A stretch of DNA of 64,000 nucleotides from Bombardia bombarda (lineage: Eukaryota > Ascomycota > Sordariomycetes > Sordariales > Lasiosphaeriaceae): contig JAULSR010000001.1 of assembly GCA_030512295.1 (NCBI GenBank), positions 6,843,001 through 6,907,000 of the forward strand, given 5' to 3'. Below, one piece after another: positions 1 to 12,951 of this stretch (its first letter is position 1; the number at the start of each line of letters is the position of its first letter). The translations under genes and the position numbers were made by a program. Under the pieces are notes generated by a model. It saw only the letters and a list, made by a program, of their open reading frames with translations, made no database searches and was not told where the DNA came from.

Positions 1-405
1 CACTCTCAACAACATTCACAGCAACATCAGCATCAGCTTCCGCCGCACTCTTCAATGTCGCCATTCTCGGGTCTTAGTTCGCATATGCAAAGTATAAATA
101 ACGGAAATATCAACCCACCGCCCAATATAAACCTGAGCTCACAAATGCACCTCAATCAGGGACTGAGTTCTGGGATGGGCAGCGGCATGAACGGTGGACT
201 GCTGAACCAGTCAATCAACGGTAACAGTATGATGGGCAGACCGCAACCACCACACCGCACCAATAGCTTTGCTTTGGGGCCACAAGTGCGAACAGTGGGT
301 GATTTTCAGGCCCTCCAGCGGGCGAATTCAGATATGGGGCCAATAGGCTCCCTTGGGATGAATTCCATGGGAACGGAAATCGACTTTAACACATTACCCA
401 GGTAG
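1..405 (+). CDS. C-terminal part of a Q/N/M-rich protein, function not recognised
   Basis: The frame is open from the first base of the window and ends at TAG 403-405, so only the last 134 codons are present. The visible part has no folded domain. It opens with a His/Gln-rich run, continues with Asn/Met/Gly/Ser-rich sequence, and ends in a less repetitive tail with RTNSFALG and a final TEIDFNTLPR. Low-complexity tails of this kind are common in fungal transcriptional regulators, but nothing here identifies the family. The ATG at 55 is internal, because the frame has no stop upstream of it within the window. Confidence 0.6.
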   Translation, partial: HSQQHSQQHQHQLPPHSSMSPFSGLSSHMQSINNGNINPPPNINLSSQMHLNQGLSSGMGSGMNGGLLNQSINGNSMMGRPQPPHRTNSFALGPQVRTVGDFQALQRANSDMGPIGSLGMNSMGTEIDFNTLPR

Positions 406-2762
406 TGATGCTGGAACACTTGACCCACCACCTTGTGTCATCATCATACCGATATTTTTCTATACTCTTTAATTTCCTTTGTCAGTACATCCAAGTTTGG
501 TAACTCGCGCTCGCTATCTAGCATCTATTACAGGAGTATTATACTTTTTGGTGCGTTTTGCTTTTTTTTCTTTTTTTTCTGCTCGAGTCGGTTCTCATGC
601 ACTGGCTGTTTTGATGGAGGTGTACAGGAAGACGAAGTATGAACATTTGTTTGAGGATGGTTTAAAAAAATCGAAGTCGAAGAGGGATTTTGGACAAAGT
701 CTTGTCCCATTGCGGGGCACCCAAGCTTTTCTTTCATTTGTTTTGCGGGGTTGGCATATACTGGGTTTTTCATTCTGGTTTCCTAATTTCCTTTTTGTTT
801 ACTATGGAGGTGCATGTTGAAGAAAGAAGAAGAAAGAAGCTGTTTTTGGATATAGTTCATGGCGGCGATGGGGATGATGGAGCTCGTTCTTGGATTAAGA
901 GGCTATCTATCTATATAAGAAGGCACTAATGGCTGGGTAGACAGACGGGCAAGCGTCTTGGGGAGATGGAGGGTGGGATAGATGTTTGGAAACAATGGCT
1001 ACCTGGCTGGCTGGCTAGTTGGCTGGCTGAGGATCGGTCGTACTTGGAGTATGATAAGTTGATGTAGGCGGGCGGGCGGGTAAGAAGGGCATAGTTGGTT
1101 GTTGTGTGGAGAGTGTGTGTGTGTCTGTGCGTGTGTTGTTATATTATATATCTACCTATCTAGCAGCTAAGATATCTCTCCAGATGAAATCCAGTCGTGT
1201 TTGCTTTTATTCACTTGGTCTTGCAAGTGTGCATTTTGAAATGAGCTGTTTGGGGTGAAAGAATGGAGCATAAGTGAGACGAACTTTGATGTCCTCGGTC
1301 ACCCATTTGAGTAAATCGTTTGGCTGACCACTTCAGCCGCGAATAGCAAGGTAAGCAAGGCAATACTGCTACCTATCTACACAGTAGAGCTGAGGCTGAC
1401 TTGGGCTTGGCTTATTACGAAAACGCCATCTTGTCTTGGGAGAGAAGCTGGATTTTATAGAGCAGTTGGTAGAATGGAGGGTACATGTAAAGAGATGGAT
1501 GCACTTGTGGTCGCATTTCGGTACCTTCTCTAGTACTAAACTCAGATAAGGTACTGGAGGTAAAACTAACCGTGCCCTATGAGCACCGAACCTGCTTAAG
1601 GTGTCTGGAAAATATCCCTTGTTCCACTCCATGACTTTCACGGTGCACCTTATGTATGTACAACTCCGAAGCGGCGGGTAATCTCAAAAACGCCCCGCGG
1701 CCAGACACGGACACACCATCCTCGCACAGATCAATGGTGTTTTGTTTGTGCATGTTTTATTTCTCTATTTTTATACAAGTACATGGTTCTGGTGGTTGCC
1801 GCCCCTTCGGCGTTGACGGGCGTCCAGTTGGTGGTTACATATATGTAAGGTATGCCCGAGCCTTTGCATTGACCCTGGAATTGGATTTGAACCCTACGCA
1901 CCCACACTACCTAAGGTACTTCGTACATTAGAACTAAGGTAGTAGGTTTTGCGCTACGTCCGCCCACCCCCGCCCGCCCTCTCCCGCTGCATGGTCGTCG
2001 TCGTCGTCGTCGTCGTCGGCACACAGATGGAAGGTCCCACAAAACAGGCTGGCGGCATGGGAATTTAGGCCGTGCGAGTGCGACCCCTTTCCCACCCAGA
2101 TTGAAGGGCAAAAGGGCTGAGGGCTGGGCAACCGCCACGGCCTTCCCCAAACCCTAAATCCACCATTCACCGTCCACTGAGCACCCTCAGCACAGAAACC
2201 AAGCTTCTTGGTGCATGTCGGCCCTGCAGCCAGCCCAATGCAGTCCACGCACCCAATTGCCGTTGGTCGTCGGTGATGAAGCATTCATGATCTGCATCTT
2301 AGTTCTATTCACCTTACCGCTACATGCCTGCGATCAAAGACATGGCCGCAGAAAAAGAACAACATGAAATCCAACAAGAAAAACAGCAAGGTTTGCCGGA
2401 CCGAGACTAAGTACCAACCCCCTGAATCCAATCCACGACCAAGGGAGCCTGCGGGTCTGTGATGTGGTTCCATCCGTTGGAGGACAATAGCCATGTATTT
2501 AAGTAGGCATCTACCCGAACCACCTTGCTCGAGTCGTCCAAGGAGACGGAAGAAACATAGTCACAATTGTCCTTGTTTTGGTTCCAAGCAGAGCAACAAC
2601 GAGCAAGCAAGCATCCTTTCCCGTCCTTCGTGCATTGACAAGGCATACAACGTCGTCTTATATCCTTACTTGTCTACCTTACACCACCTCACCTGATATA
2701 TCCCGTCCCCCCCTCTTCGTTTCCCCGTGTGATACCCAAGTGAAGGTATCTCAAGACCCACC
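406..2762. other. Intergenic, 3' UTR plus promoter region
   Basis: No convincing gene. The first few hundred bases are T-rich and look like a 3' UTR. Short simple repeats occur: ggctggct around 1005-1030, a gt/tg run near 1120, and (cgt)n near 1997-2015. The last 70 bases before the next ATG are C/T-rich, as in many fungal promoters. Confidence 0.4.
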
Positions 2763-3423
2763 ATGGCTGCTACCGCCCCTACTCCTGTTGCCACCTACGG
2801 CCGCGACCCCAAGATCGCAGAGTCGGTGCGGGAGAAGCTCTTGCCCGATATTGAAGGTAAGTGAGAAGGGCCTTCTCCTGCCAGAGAAAAAGCTACCCCT
2901 ATTCATGCCTTCACCGCCCCTATATACCCACTCACTCGTACTCTTTCTCCTCCTCTCCCCCTTTCCATTCATCTCCTCTCCAGCCACCTCCCCCACCACC
3001 CACACAACATCCATCCCACATCAAAACAAAGCACACTGTCTTCGAAACAAGACCCCTATCTACGCATTCTAACCTCCCGCCCCAGTCGTCCACTGCTGCC
3101 TCGACTTCGCCGCCGCCCTCGCCGAGCTTCCCGCCCTCTGCGCCGGCGACCTCGAGACGACACCATCGTCCGGCCTGGGTACCAACGCCCAGGCGTCGTC
3201 CCCCGCCGCCCGCAGAGTCCCCAAGGCCATCTTCTTCGGCGGCGGCGGCTTCTCCGACGACGAGTTCGAAAAGATCACGGCCGCCGTCAGGGAGCGCGCC
3301 CCCGGCGTCTACTTCGTCAAGGTTCAGAAGCGCGATGTCCTGGCCGCCGGCTCTTTCGGGCCCAACCCCGACACCATCGCAAAGATTTATCGCAAGAAGA
3401 TGGCTGCGCTGGCTGGGGCTTAG
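2763..3423 (+). CDS. Small conserved fungal hypothetical protein, one intron
   Basis: Exon 1 is 2763-2856 and exon 2 is 3086-3423. The 229-nt intron has a GTAAGT-like donor and a cccag acceptor, and splicing in phase 1 gives 143 residues. The protein starts MAATAPTPVATYGRDPKI and has a hydrophobic/Cys stretch at the junction (VVHCCLDFAAALAELP). Its central VPKAIFFGGGGFSDDEFEKI is followed by a basic C-terminal helix IAKIYRKKMAALAG. There is no signal peptide or membrane segment. The exon frame is supported by a coherent protein and by consensus splice sites. I do not recognise a characterised family and assign no function. The intron is longer than most others in this window. Confidence 0.7.
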
Positions 3424-5782
3424 TAGGTCTGGAGATAGGGAGTTAAAGGGGCCGAGGTTGTTCAGGGGAGGATGGGGGTGGAGGATGACCCCTATGGGCA
3501 TGGGTACGGGCAGGCGAATGGGAAGGGGAGGGGGTTGTTGGGCGTATACTATCGTTGATGATGATAATGATGATGATGACGATCAGAATGATATTGTTGC
3601 AAAGTGGGAAGTGCCACCGAAAAGCAAAGGAGACGATTCGAGGAAAGAAAAAGGCTGCCACCCCAATTACAATAACTGCAACAGCTGGGTTGACATGTTA
3701 GTGGTCGGTGTCGGGTCCATTGCTGGCTTGTACCCAGTCGTCAATGACATGACCGTTCTGGGCGAGCTGGCGAAGGTGGATGCCGAGCAGTCGGCGCACT
3801 ACGTGATTGTGGGCTGGTGCCGTCGACAAGATAGTAACGGAGATCAAGGTATTGTGCTTGGTGACTTATGATGATAGATATAGATTTGATCTTATTAGTT
3901 ATTGACAAATTGATTTCTGTTCTTGCTGTCGTTCTATTTCAAGCTGACTTTTGGTACAGTGCCAGTCAATAAGTTCAGCCCCATCTACAATTACACCACT
4001 GACAACTAGGTATTCCATTCACAATTATCCCATTTATAACTATCCCATTCATAATTATCCTACCTCCAGCCATCCCACTTACAACTATTCCATTTATAAC
4101 TGCCCCATCATAATTATCCCACCTCCAGCTATCCCACCTCCAACTATCCTATCTGTACCTATTTCATTTGAGTTACATCCTAGAAAAGGTCAAACTTTGG
4201 GTACAAATTACAATTAGGTGATAAAACTTGGGGGGCAGGCATTTTGACTCATTCTATACTGGGATTAACTTTGGTCTATCTCTCTTACTCTCTCACCCAT
4301 CCACTCGCGGCTGTCGATTCCAAATGTTTATGCCTAAGCGTCCTCTCGGTTCTTCAACCGTTACCTCTATGAGATGTCATCTTGACTTTTCTTTGTAATT
4401 CACAAACATGAGAGTATCAGTTAGCGTTCGGTGGGGACAATACCTTTTGTTATACTCTTCACTGTTCCAGGTCAGTCATGAAGAGGAGAGGGTGGAGTAG
4501 AAAGACACGTACTAGTAAAACCTTCAGTTCACAGACTCAATTGCCTCGCTTGAAACAAAGATGACTGATGACTATGAGCAGCTGTTCGGTAGAATGCATC
4601 AGTTTCAGTATTCATATTAACGAAAGGGCAAACAACAAACGACAAATTCCAACTCTATATGCTTGCCTTGTAATTGCACGACTAACTCCCACTTGTTGAG
4701 CGACCCTGGCCCAGCCATCGAGTCTCGTAAAACATGTACAGTCATTCCCATTTGTCTGTCATTCCAACTGGTCTTGGCGAACCTTTCTTTCAGTGCCTTC
4801 AATCCTCCGTTTTCCCCCTGTTTCCTCCTGGAATTTCAGACTTCCCAGCCTTCAATTCCAGTGTATATCTGTTTGTTTCCTTGCAGACTGAAATAATTCC
4901 GTTCATTAAACGGGTCTTGTATCGTTTAAAAAAGGCCGGACCAAGGAAGAATTGCCTGCGCGCTCATACAATGGGGTGTGTATACGCATTCGAAACAATG
5001 CAACAACCAACGCAATTGGCATCAAACGGGCGCTGGCAGCATAAAAGCTGTTGAGAGTTAGTTCCCCAAATGCGAGGCGGATAGTCACCATGCGTCAGGT
5101 ACGAGACTAACATCAGAGGAGCGCGTCAAACGGATGGCAGCAAGAGTGTGAGCAAACAAACCAAAGGGCAGCAGGAGAAATTTGAGAAAAGAGCCATACG
5201 GAAACGTAACCAAAAGCAGTAGACATTTCAAGCGACCAGAAACTTCCAAAATAAGAGCAGAAAAAGAAAACACGCAAAACAGTATTCCTACATGTTGCAC
5301 AAAGAATACCCTCCAAACCTACTCTCTATCCCTCCTCCTTTTCCTCTTCCTTCCGTTTTCCTCTTTGGACCAAAGACTCCCACCCTCCTGCAAGCAAAGT
5401 ATGCCAAAACGGTCAAACTTTCAGTGCGTTGCAAGAAAAGAAGACCACAAAAATATTTGATTACTCAAATTATTTCCGGCCTGGAAAGAAAACAGAATTC
5501 AGTACGCTGTAGGCTCAAAATATGCCTCCGTCAGGAACAGGCTGCTTCCCCATTTCAGGCCTTCATCATTGCCAAGGTGGAGTAAGTTCGCTTCAGGGGC
5601 AATACCAAAAAGAAACGTCATGTGGGTGCCCGCGAGAAAGGAGGAGAAAAGAAGAACAAGGAAGTGAGATACAGAGATAGATGAAGGAAGGCAGTCAAAA
5701 TCCAGAACACCGTATGCCACCTACCAAACACGCACACAGACAGACACACACAAACCAGCCGACCAACAAGCCCCAGAGGAAA
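3424..5782. other. Intergenic between two convergent genes
   Basis: It contains a (gat)n microsatellite near 3556-3590 and the pyrimidine-rich minisatellite listed separately at about 4010-4160. The rest is anonymous A/T-rich sequence, probably the 3' UTRs of both neighbours. No supportable ORF was found. Confidence 0.4.
4010..4160. repeat. Degenerate minisatellite, unit about 15 bp
   Basis: The stretch is built from imperfect repeats of a unit close to ataactatcccattc or acaattatcccattt, interrupted by cctccagc spacers. The core aactatcccat is the reverse complement of the core of the cleaner 15-bp array at 9646-9732, so the two arrays form an inverted pair around CCR4. Confidence 0.7.
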
Positions 5783-8197
5783 TCAACCATTCAACTCCCC
5801 ACCGAATGAACCCTGCCTAGGAGCTTCACTTTTCCCCGTCCTCGCATCATTTCTACCTGATCCAAAATCCGGTTCCGCCCCCGCCTTCTTTCTGCGCTCC
5901 TTGATGGCAAACTCGGCCATAATCTGAATGTGATCAGCCGGGAAATGGTAGTTTGGAAAGCCCGGCACGCGCTTGAGATGTTGCGGGTCCGGTGGTCCAA
6001 GAAGCTCCACCACTTCCAGCGTGTTTGTCGAGTACCAGATGTAGTCAATCACCTCAGCGAAGCCTGGAACATAATTCGTGAAGGGCAGCTCGTTCGGCCC
6101 TCCCTTGAGATGAATGTAGGCCGACCTCATGCTAAAAGGGTGCTCTATACCGTCGCGCGTGAAGGCGCCGTACTGGTGATCACCAAATTCGCTGTGGTCG
6201 GGCTTTACGCGCCCCTTAGACAAGAGCTCGTAGACACTGCTCTCGTGGGTTGAATTGTAGTCGCCACACACAAGCAACGGAATATCGGTATTGTTGCGGT
6301 ACTCCTGAGATGGTCCAGGCTCCGGAACCACCGGCCTCTCGCCATCCTCAGCAGATAGTGGCAGTTGGATCATCCTCTTGTCCTTGAGCGCCGGCCATCG
6401 CGCATACTTTTCAGCAAACTTGGTCACATGTTCCATGAGGATTGCGGTTTGCACAAGCTTAACATCGGCTAACGTAGGCTCCCACGCCAAATGCGTGTTC
6501 GCCACAATCATGCGCGCGCCTGTTTGCCTGCTCTCGAATAAGCAAATGATGCCAATGTTATCCTTGGGCATGACTCGGTTGAAGATGTCATGCTGATTCT
6601 TCATGTCGGGACGATTGATGGCGATATTTGCGTAGTCAAGGAGCTGCTTGTCGAGCAGTATCCACTTGCTAGCTTTGTAAAAGACAGCGCATCCATCGAC
6701 AGCCATTGCATCTTTCTCGGACATTGTCTTCGCCTTGGGTCTTGGCCACTGAATTCCTTTGTAGTCGTTCTGTGCGAGCTCAGGACTAAAAAAGTCGCGG
6801 AAGACGTCCGTGGCAATCTCCTGGAGGCATAAAATATCCGCATCCCTTTCACGAATCTCGCTGATGATCATATTCTTGCGGTAATCCCATGAAAGCGCTG
6901 CTGTTGGTGTGTAGCCATAGACGTTGGTAGTCGCATACTTGTCGCACAAGATATTCCAAGTGAAAACCTTGACCCGTTCCAAATCTGGCGATACATGCTC
7001 GGTCACGACGATTGGCACTCTGTCAACAGGAGGTGTAGGAACTATTCTCCCCGTTAGAGGCCTGGTTTGGAAAGTTTTGCGTTATGGGTGGGAGGAGAGC
7101 TTACCAGGAGCCTGTTCGAGCAGAGTATTGACCAGACTTTTTGTTCCACGTTCCATAATCTCCTGTTTCCATACCGGATTGAGAGGGTTTCCCTCGATGC
7201 CAAGGATTTCCAAGAGATACAGAGATCCTAGTTCGAAGGGCAGCTCACGGATTTGGTTGTCGAAGAGCAAAAGCTGCTTGAGGTTGGTGCACATGCCAAT
7301 CTCTGGGGGTAGCTCGGAGATCTGGTTATTGGACGCTTCTAGGAGTCGCAAGTGGCGCAGCCTGCCAATTTGGGAGGGAAGATAGGGCAGCTGGTTCGAG
7401 GCGATGTATAAATCCTGAAGAAACTCGTAGTTGAAGAGGGCGGGGGCAAGCACGCGTAGTCCCTGGCCGCTCATGTCAAGATTGTGCCAGTCCTGTCTCT
7501 TATTGGTCTTATCAATGCTCCAGGGCCGCCTCCGGTCATCCTCGTCGCTATCTGACCTCGACCCGGAAGCACCGCTTGTTAGAGAACCAGCGATGCCTCG
7601 ATTGTCATTCGCCTTGAGCCGCGCATAGTAGTGGGGCTGGGGTTGGTGATCATTCGTCATCATGTTATGCGCAGTCTCTGTATCTTTACGTAACCGCAAC
7701 TGCTCTGCCCAATGCTCGGTGATCTGTTGAGCCTGGCCACCCCTTGTAGTGGCCGCATGGCCGTTCTGGAGGTTGCTACCGGAAAACGGGCTCGCGTTGG
7801 ACAGTACGCCGCTCGAGAAGTTGGAATGACCCATCATGTTGGGGGCAGGGCCATGACCGGAGTGATCAGGCTGAATTGCCTGATGGTGCTGAACATGGCC
7901 TTGATGGGGGTGGGCTGTCGGCTGCTGGAAGTTGTACAGCATGGGCAAGCCCTGCTGCCGGTTCGGAGCCCCATTGATCCGGTTGTGGCCTTGTTGATGG
8001 TTTTGGCCGTACATTCCTCGATTGATATGACCCGTGGAGTTATGCGGATGTGATTTGGCCGAAGGGGATGGATCGGCGACGAGCTGATTGAGCAGGGAGT
8101 TTAAGAACAGCCCGTTGGCGATAGAGCTGCTAGAGCTGTACTGAGCGGACAGTGGGTTCGAGAAGGACTGCAGCAGATATCGGTGACCATCTGCCAT
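5783..8197 (-). CDS. CCR4: CCR4, catalytic deadenylase subunit of the CCR4-NOT complex
   Basis: Exon 1 runs 8197-7105 and exon 2 7041-5783, with a 63-nt intron that has ctaac before its tag acceptor. The product has 783 residues, within the usual fungal range. The N-terminus (MADGHRYLLQS) and a long Gln/His/Asn-rich region are followed by a leucine-rich-repeat block (about 245-355; for example LPPEIGMCTNLKQLLLFDNQ). The endonuclease/exonuclease/phosphatase domain follows from about 385 onward. Diagnostic motifs are visible in order: VFTWNILCDKYAT, ILCLQEI, NTHLAWEPTLADVKLVQ, LLVCGDYNST and HFPADHIQIMAEF. The family shortens mRNA poly(A) tails, with catalytic Glu, Asp and His in these motifs. 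The LRR binds the CAF1 partner (family knowledge). It acts in the cytoplasm and processing bodies. Identity is very secure. Confidence 0.97.
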
Positions 8198-11100
8198 CTA
8201 TGAACGACACGGGCGTAGACCGGGGGGGCGTCGTGGGTCCGGGGCGCGGATCGCGGCTAGAGCAGCGTGAGAAGTCTGCCAGGAACGCAACGTAGTATGG
8301 ACTCGGGGCAGAAAGGTTCGCATGGGGCTCAGCAGGATCTTGTTCGGGCATGGATGCAGGATGCTGAGCGTCTGCCGCGATAGAGGTCCGGTGTTGGCCG
8401 ATCAGGGGTCCATCCAGTAGGGCCCAGAGCAGCAGATCGGATTCGGGAGGGGGCGGATGTAGCCTCGCGAGGAGAGCACTGCGATGGACAAGCAAGTGTC
8501 CGGGGCACTGTCACTTGCGACGAGTGCCAACGACGAGCTTTGGTTCGGGGAAGGGGAGAGGGGAGTTGCGGGTGAAGTCAGCGGTAGAGAAAATATGATG
8601 GACGAAATCTTTTGTTGTTTTTGTTGTTTCGGGTTACAAGTCTAGCAAGGACGGGCAAATGTCAGTCATATATACTAGCACTAGCATACGCGATCGCGTC
8701 GTGAGGTGATGGAGTGCCAGTGGAGTGTTCGGTGCGTCAAGGTCGTGCTGGTGGGTATGTGTGGTGGTCTGCTCGCCCAAGCCAGGCGTGGAGGCGGAGA
8801 ATGCGACAAAGAAAGCAGGGCAGCGTATTCCTAAGGCGGTTGGGCACGAGAGAAATCGAAGGCGACGCCGAGAGGCAGAACTCAGTCAGGCCTCGGTCAG
8901 GCGGTAGCGGTGGGAAATGGAGGATGTAGGAGGTTGCAGGGCGCTCTGGTCGGGCGGCGGCGGCAGCAGCGACAACAAACAAGAACCACAACAATAATGC
9001 GAGACGGTGGGGGACGGGGACGGGGACGGGGCTGCGGGGCGCACTCACGTACGTAAAGAATGTCGATATTGAGGCGGCTCGTCAATGAATACTCAAGTGA
9101 AGGATATGGTGGGCGATGGACGCTTCGTCTGTCGGTCGTCAAATGTGTCCAACCACCTCCTGTTTGCGGGCTCCAAACAGGCAGTGCAAAAGATAGAAGC
9201 GCCCTAGCATCGGGACTTCGCTTACCTAATAGATCTTTGGCGTGGGCTTCCACGTGACCCTCAACAAACGCTTTGCTTTGCGCGCGCGCCGCGACTCTGC
9301 GGCTCTGTCAGACTGTCCCTGGCTGGGTGGCTCGTGGCTCAGGTGGTCCGTCCTGGTCCGCCTTGGACTTGGAAAAATGTGGCCCGGGCGCAATGGTGGG
9401 GCTTTCACAACCGCCCACCCAGAGGTCGGGCGGTGTGGGGCTCGCAAAATTGTAGACTTACTGTGGTACAGGATTACGGCGCCTGGAGCACAGAATCAGA
9501 GCTGGGAGCAGCCCTGCCGCCTCGCCTGCACAAGGAACCTGGACCTGGGCCCGGCGGTGTTGTTGTAGGTGGCATTGCTCGAAATGTACCCTCGATTTCA
9601 TATCAAGATTGTAAATTACTGCTATCAATGGAATAGGTAATTATCGATGGGATAATTGTCGATGGGATAGTTGTCGATGGGATAGTTGTCGATGGGATAG
9701 TTGTCGATGGGATAGTTGTCGATGGGATAGTTAAAATTGCTGTAGTTGTAGGTGGTGGGTGGTACAAATTGACTTACAACTTTACGGGGTATGTACCTAG
9801 GTACGTTGCTTTGACCGACTTTGTGATATTATAACACGGGTTTGTGTACATGTGAAGGTAGCATGCTGTTCACTGCAGACCATTCCCCTCATTAAACTTG
9901 TTTGTCTGCCACGGACATGCCAACCTGTCTTCCGAGGGGAACCACATGTTCTTCACTCAGCTTCGACTCTGCATAATAGCAGTAGGTATGCACAACACAA
10001 TATCGTACATATAACTACCTTTTCTTGACATTATAACGACATCTATGTCGTACTAATATTGCCACCTGTTCAATGCTGTTATAGCGCGATAAGTGATATC
10101 GGAAGACATGGCGTTGTGTCTTCCTTCATACTATCACTGTGCTGTTACGCACGCATAACAGTCCAAAGTGGCAGCACACCACATCTCGTGCAGGTAGTTC
10201 GAACGGGCAGATCTACCGGACGACCCCCAACGGTCTTGGGGCCGAGGGAAGAAAATATTGGCACGAGCTGGCAAGGTGACGATTTCAGCCTTAATGTGGT
10301 CTGGGCGGCCTCAAATTGGCTACGTAGTTGTGTCTGAATAACCCATACTTAGGTACTGATGGCGACAAAGATACCAAGAACCAAGAGAGGAGGTAGTGAC
10401 AGGTAAACAGTAGTAAAGGAAAGCGGCAAAACAGCGAGACAACTACTGGCAGCCGGGGAGTCCGAGATAGCGATGCATACGCTCGGGCATTCCTTCAAAG
10501 AACTATCCAGGCTCTAGGCATAATAAGTATGCATACACTGTACAGCTAGTTGCACGTGCGCCGCCGCCCAGCATTTAAGCAGAGGTTGCTTCCATGGTCG
10601 GAGCACGAGGGTGCACCGAGACGAGCGTTCTTGACTGGTCAGACAGACAAGGGGAGAGGCAAAGACGAGCTATATAGCAGACAGCGTGGCAGCATGACGG
10701 CTTTGACCATTCCACCAACGAGCTGGTCGGCAGAAATTGGAACGGTACATACCTTACTTAGTAATAGATAATATTGGGGAAAATCAAGAGCAGCAATATG
10801 TATGAAGTACACTATGTGGATTTTGTGCATGGACTGATGGCCTTCTGGGAACTGGTAGACGAGGCAGGACATCTTGCCGAAACTCCACAGATCCGGCCTT
10901 GGTCTGCTCCCTGGTTATGACAGCCAATCCGTGGGGCGGATGCAGTGTCGAGCGCCGACAGGAGTGCACTTGCAGTGCGGGAAACTTGGCAAACTGAAGA
11001 GGGCACCCAGCTTTTCCCCTTGCTATCCCTATTCACGGTCCACCCACACCATTTTAGCACCCAAAAGAGCCCAAGGTGAAGAAGGCGCGCAGCAGATGCG

Positions 11101-12951
11101 GGCAGAAAACAAGTAGGGAAGGAGCGCTGGAGAGCAGCTAAACTCAGATCATCATGGTTGGTCATGGGACCGCAGCATGGAAGGCCGCCATAAAGAGGGA
11201 GGGGGAGATTGACTGGACGATGCACATAAAGTATTGGATGGTATGTTACAGGAACTTCACGAATCGGCGATTACATATCCGTGCATCTGTCTGCCTCTAG
11301 AACCTGGGACTGTGTATCACCGGCGGTCGGAACCGCAGGGCCATCCTGTTTGTATGCTTGCATCGACTGGGTACGTCTAGAACTAGATATAGGTACTCGC
11401 CGTCAGCCCACGTCGCCTGCCTCTGCCATCTTGAACATGACGCTTCCTTGATTCTGGCGCGTCTCTCGGTCTGCCTACATCACCTCACCTCACCCTCAAT
11501 GCTTCCATCTCATCACCTATCTCCATACCACGATTACACCGGACGACTCCCCTCATCGCGACCGCATCGCATCGTGAACCGTCGCAAGACAGCCAACCAA
11601 CAGCTCTCCCAACTGTCCTGAAGAATCGGTAGCCTGGGACCAATGTCATGGAAGATATAAAGCCGCGGCCAATCGCACGCTATGCGACCTAAAGTTACCC
11701 AGCGACCTAGTCCCTCAAAACTGTCGATGGCTTCCCTAAATTGACCATGAGAGGCCGTAAATTCGTATCGACGTCAACCTGGCAATAAGCTTCCGTCCCG
11801 CCCGCCCGTCTATCCGTTGCACTGCATCGAGCGCTGCATCGAGCACCGCATCAAGGGCTGCACCGAGGACTGCCGCCTTATATCACTACACCACTGCACC
11901 GGCTAGATCAGCTACCTTATCTGTCTGTATCGCTACACCCGCATCACTATTCCGTTGTTTGACCGATCGGTGTTGCACTTGCACAGTAATTCGGCCTCCT
12001 CCCCTCCCTCGCTTCTGAGCTTGTAACGTGGTTCCTTTGGCCAGTCATACCCACGGACGTTTCAGCTGGTTCTGGGTTGTGAAGGCGTATACGGGGCCTA
12101 ACAACCTAGGAAACGAGTTGCCTTCTCATCAGGGGGAGGCGAAATCCAAACACATTATTATTACACCGACAGACGACGCGAAGAGTGCCAGGGAAGGAGG
12201 ACGGGCAGGAGCCATGCAAGGGGACGAAAGACGAAACGACCCAACAAGCCCTCCCTAGTTTCTAGAAAGCCTCTGTGATGAGCTACCTACCTGCACAACT
12301 GATCGACTCAGCCGTTTGTTCAAACTGGGGGGACTAGGGGCGGTATCTGAGATCTGATATCTCGCCTCCTGCCATCTGCGCTCTTTTTTTCCAAACGAGG
12401 AAGGTCTTTTCTACAGTCTCTCCATTTGAGGCCCGGTCCAGCAAGACAGGGACAAACAGGGACGGCAGAGACTGGCGATAGCAACGACCGACGGCGCCCC
12501 CAAGGCGAGCAGCCCACCGAGATCCGAGTGTCTCGGAAGCCCCTAGCTGTTGCAGCGAGAAGGGGGCCCGGATACAGCCATAGACGAGACGATTAGGAGG
12601 CTGTCTACCTGTCACGCCCTACTGTGTGTGCTGTGTGTGCTGTGTGCCTATTCGCTGGCCTGTGTGGGATTGCTGGGCCGCAATTCTCGGAGGAAGTGGA
12701 GGTGGTTGCGTGAGTTCGCACACTCGCGGAGCACACCCATCGCTCGTCACTCGCTTTTCTGCAGCAGGCATCACAGGGCGGCGGAATCCACGGAGCCCAG
12801 TCCGGCGGGGCAGCTCCCCAATTCCCAGCGGACCCCTGCTACCCAGCTCCCTGTTGCACCCTGTCTGTGGCCCGCCCGTACCCCCATTAAAGAAAAAAAG
12901 GCCTGTCCCATAGCCGGGCAGGCAGGTTTCTTAGGGGTGCCAAAAAAAAAA
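8198..12951. other. Long intergenic region between divergent CCR4 and methyltransferase genes
   Basis: The two genes are divergent, so this 4.75 kb holds both promoters and leaders. The CCR4 side (8.2-9.2 kb) is GC-rich and purine/pyrimidine-biased. The minisatellite at 9646-9732 lies in it. The stretch 9.8-12.3 kb contains only short unrelated ORFs. The 11.4-12.9 kb part has C/T-rich tracts and many short ATG-initiated frames and may be a long 5' leader. Nothing here supports a further protein gene or a tRNA. Confidence 0.4.
9646..9732. repeat. 15-bp minisatellite, nearly perfect, about 5.8 copies
   Basis: The unit gatgggatagttgtc repeats head to tail. The first copy has one substitution (gatgggataattgtc) and the last is truncated before aaaattgc. 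Copies begin at 9646, 9661, 9676, 9691, 9706 and 9721. Confidence 0.95.

Noticed and set aside
12550..12951. In-frame N-terminal extension of the methyltransferase (134 residues)
   Set aside because: Composition (Cys, Arg, Trp clusters) differs sharply from the rest, and a good start exists at 12952. Treated as leader, although translation from 12550 cannot be excluded by eye.
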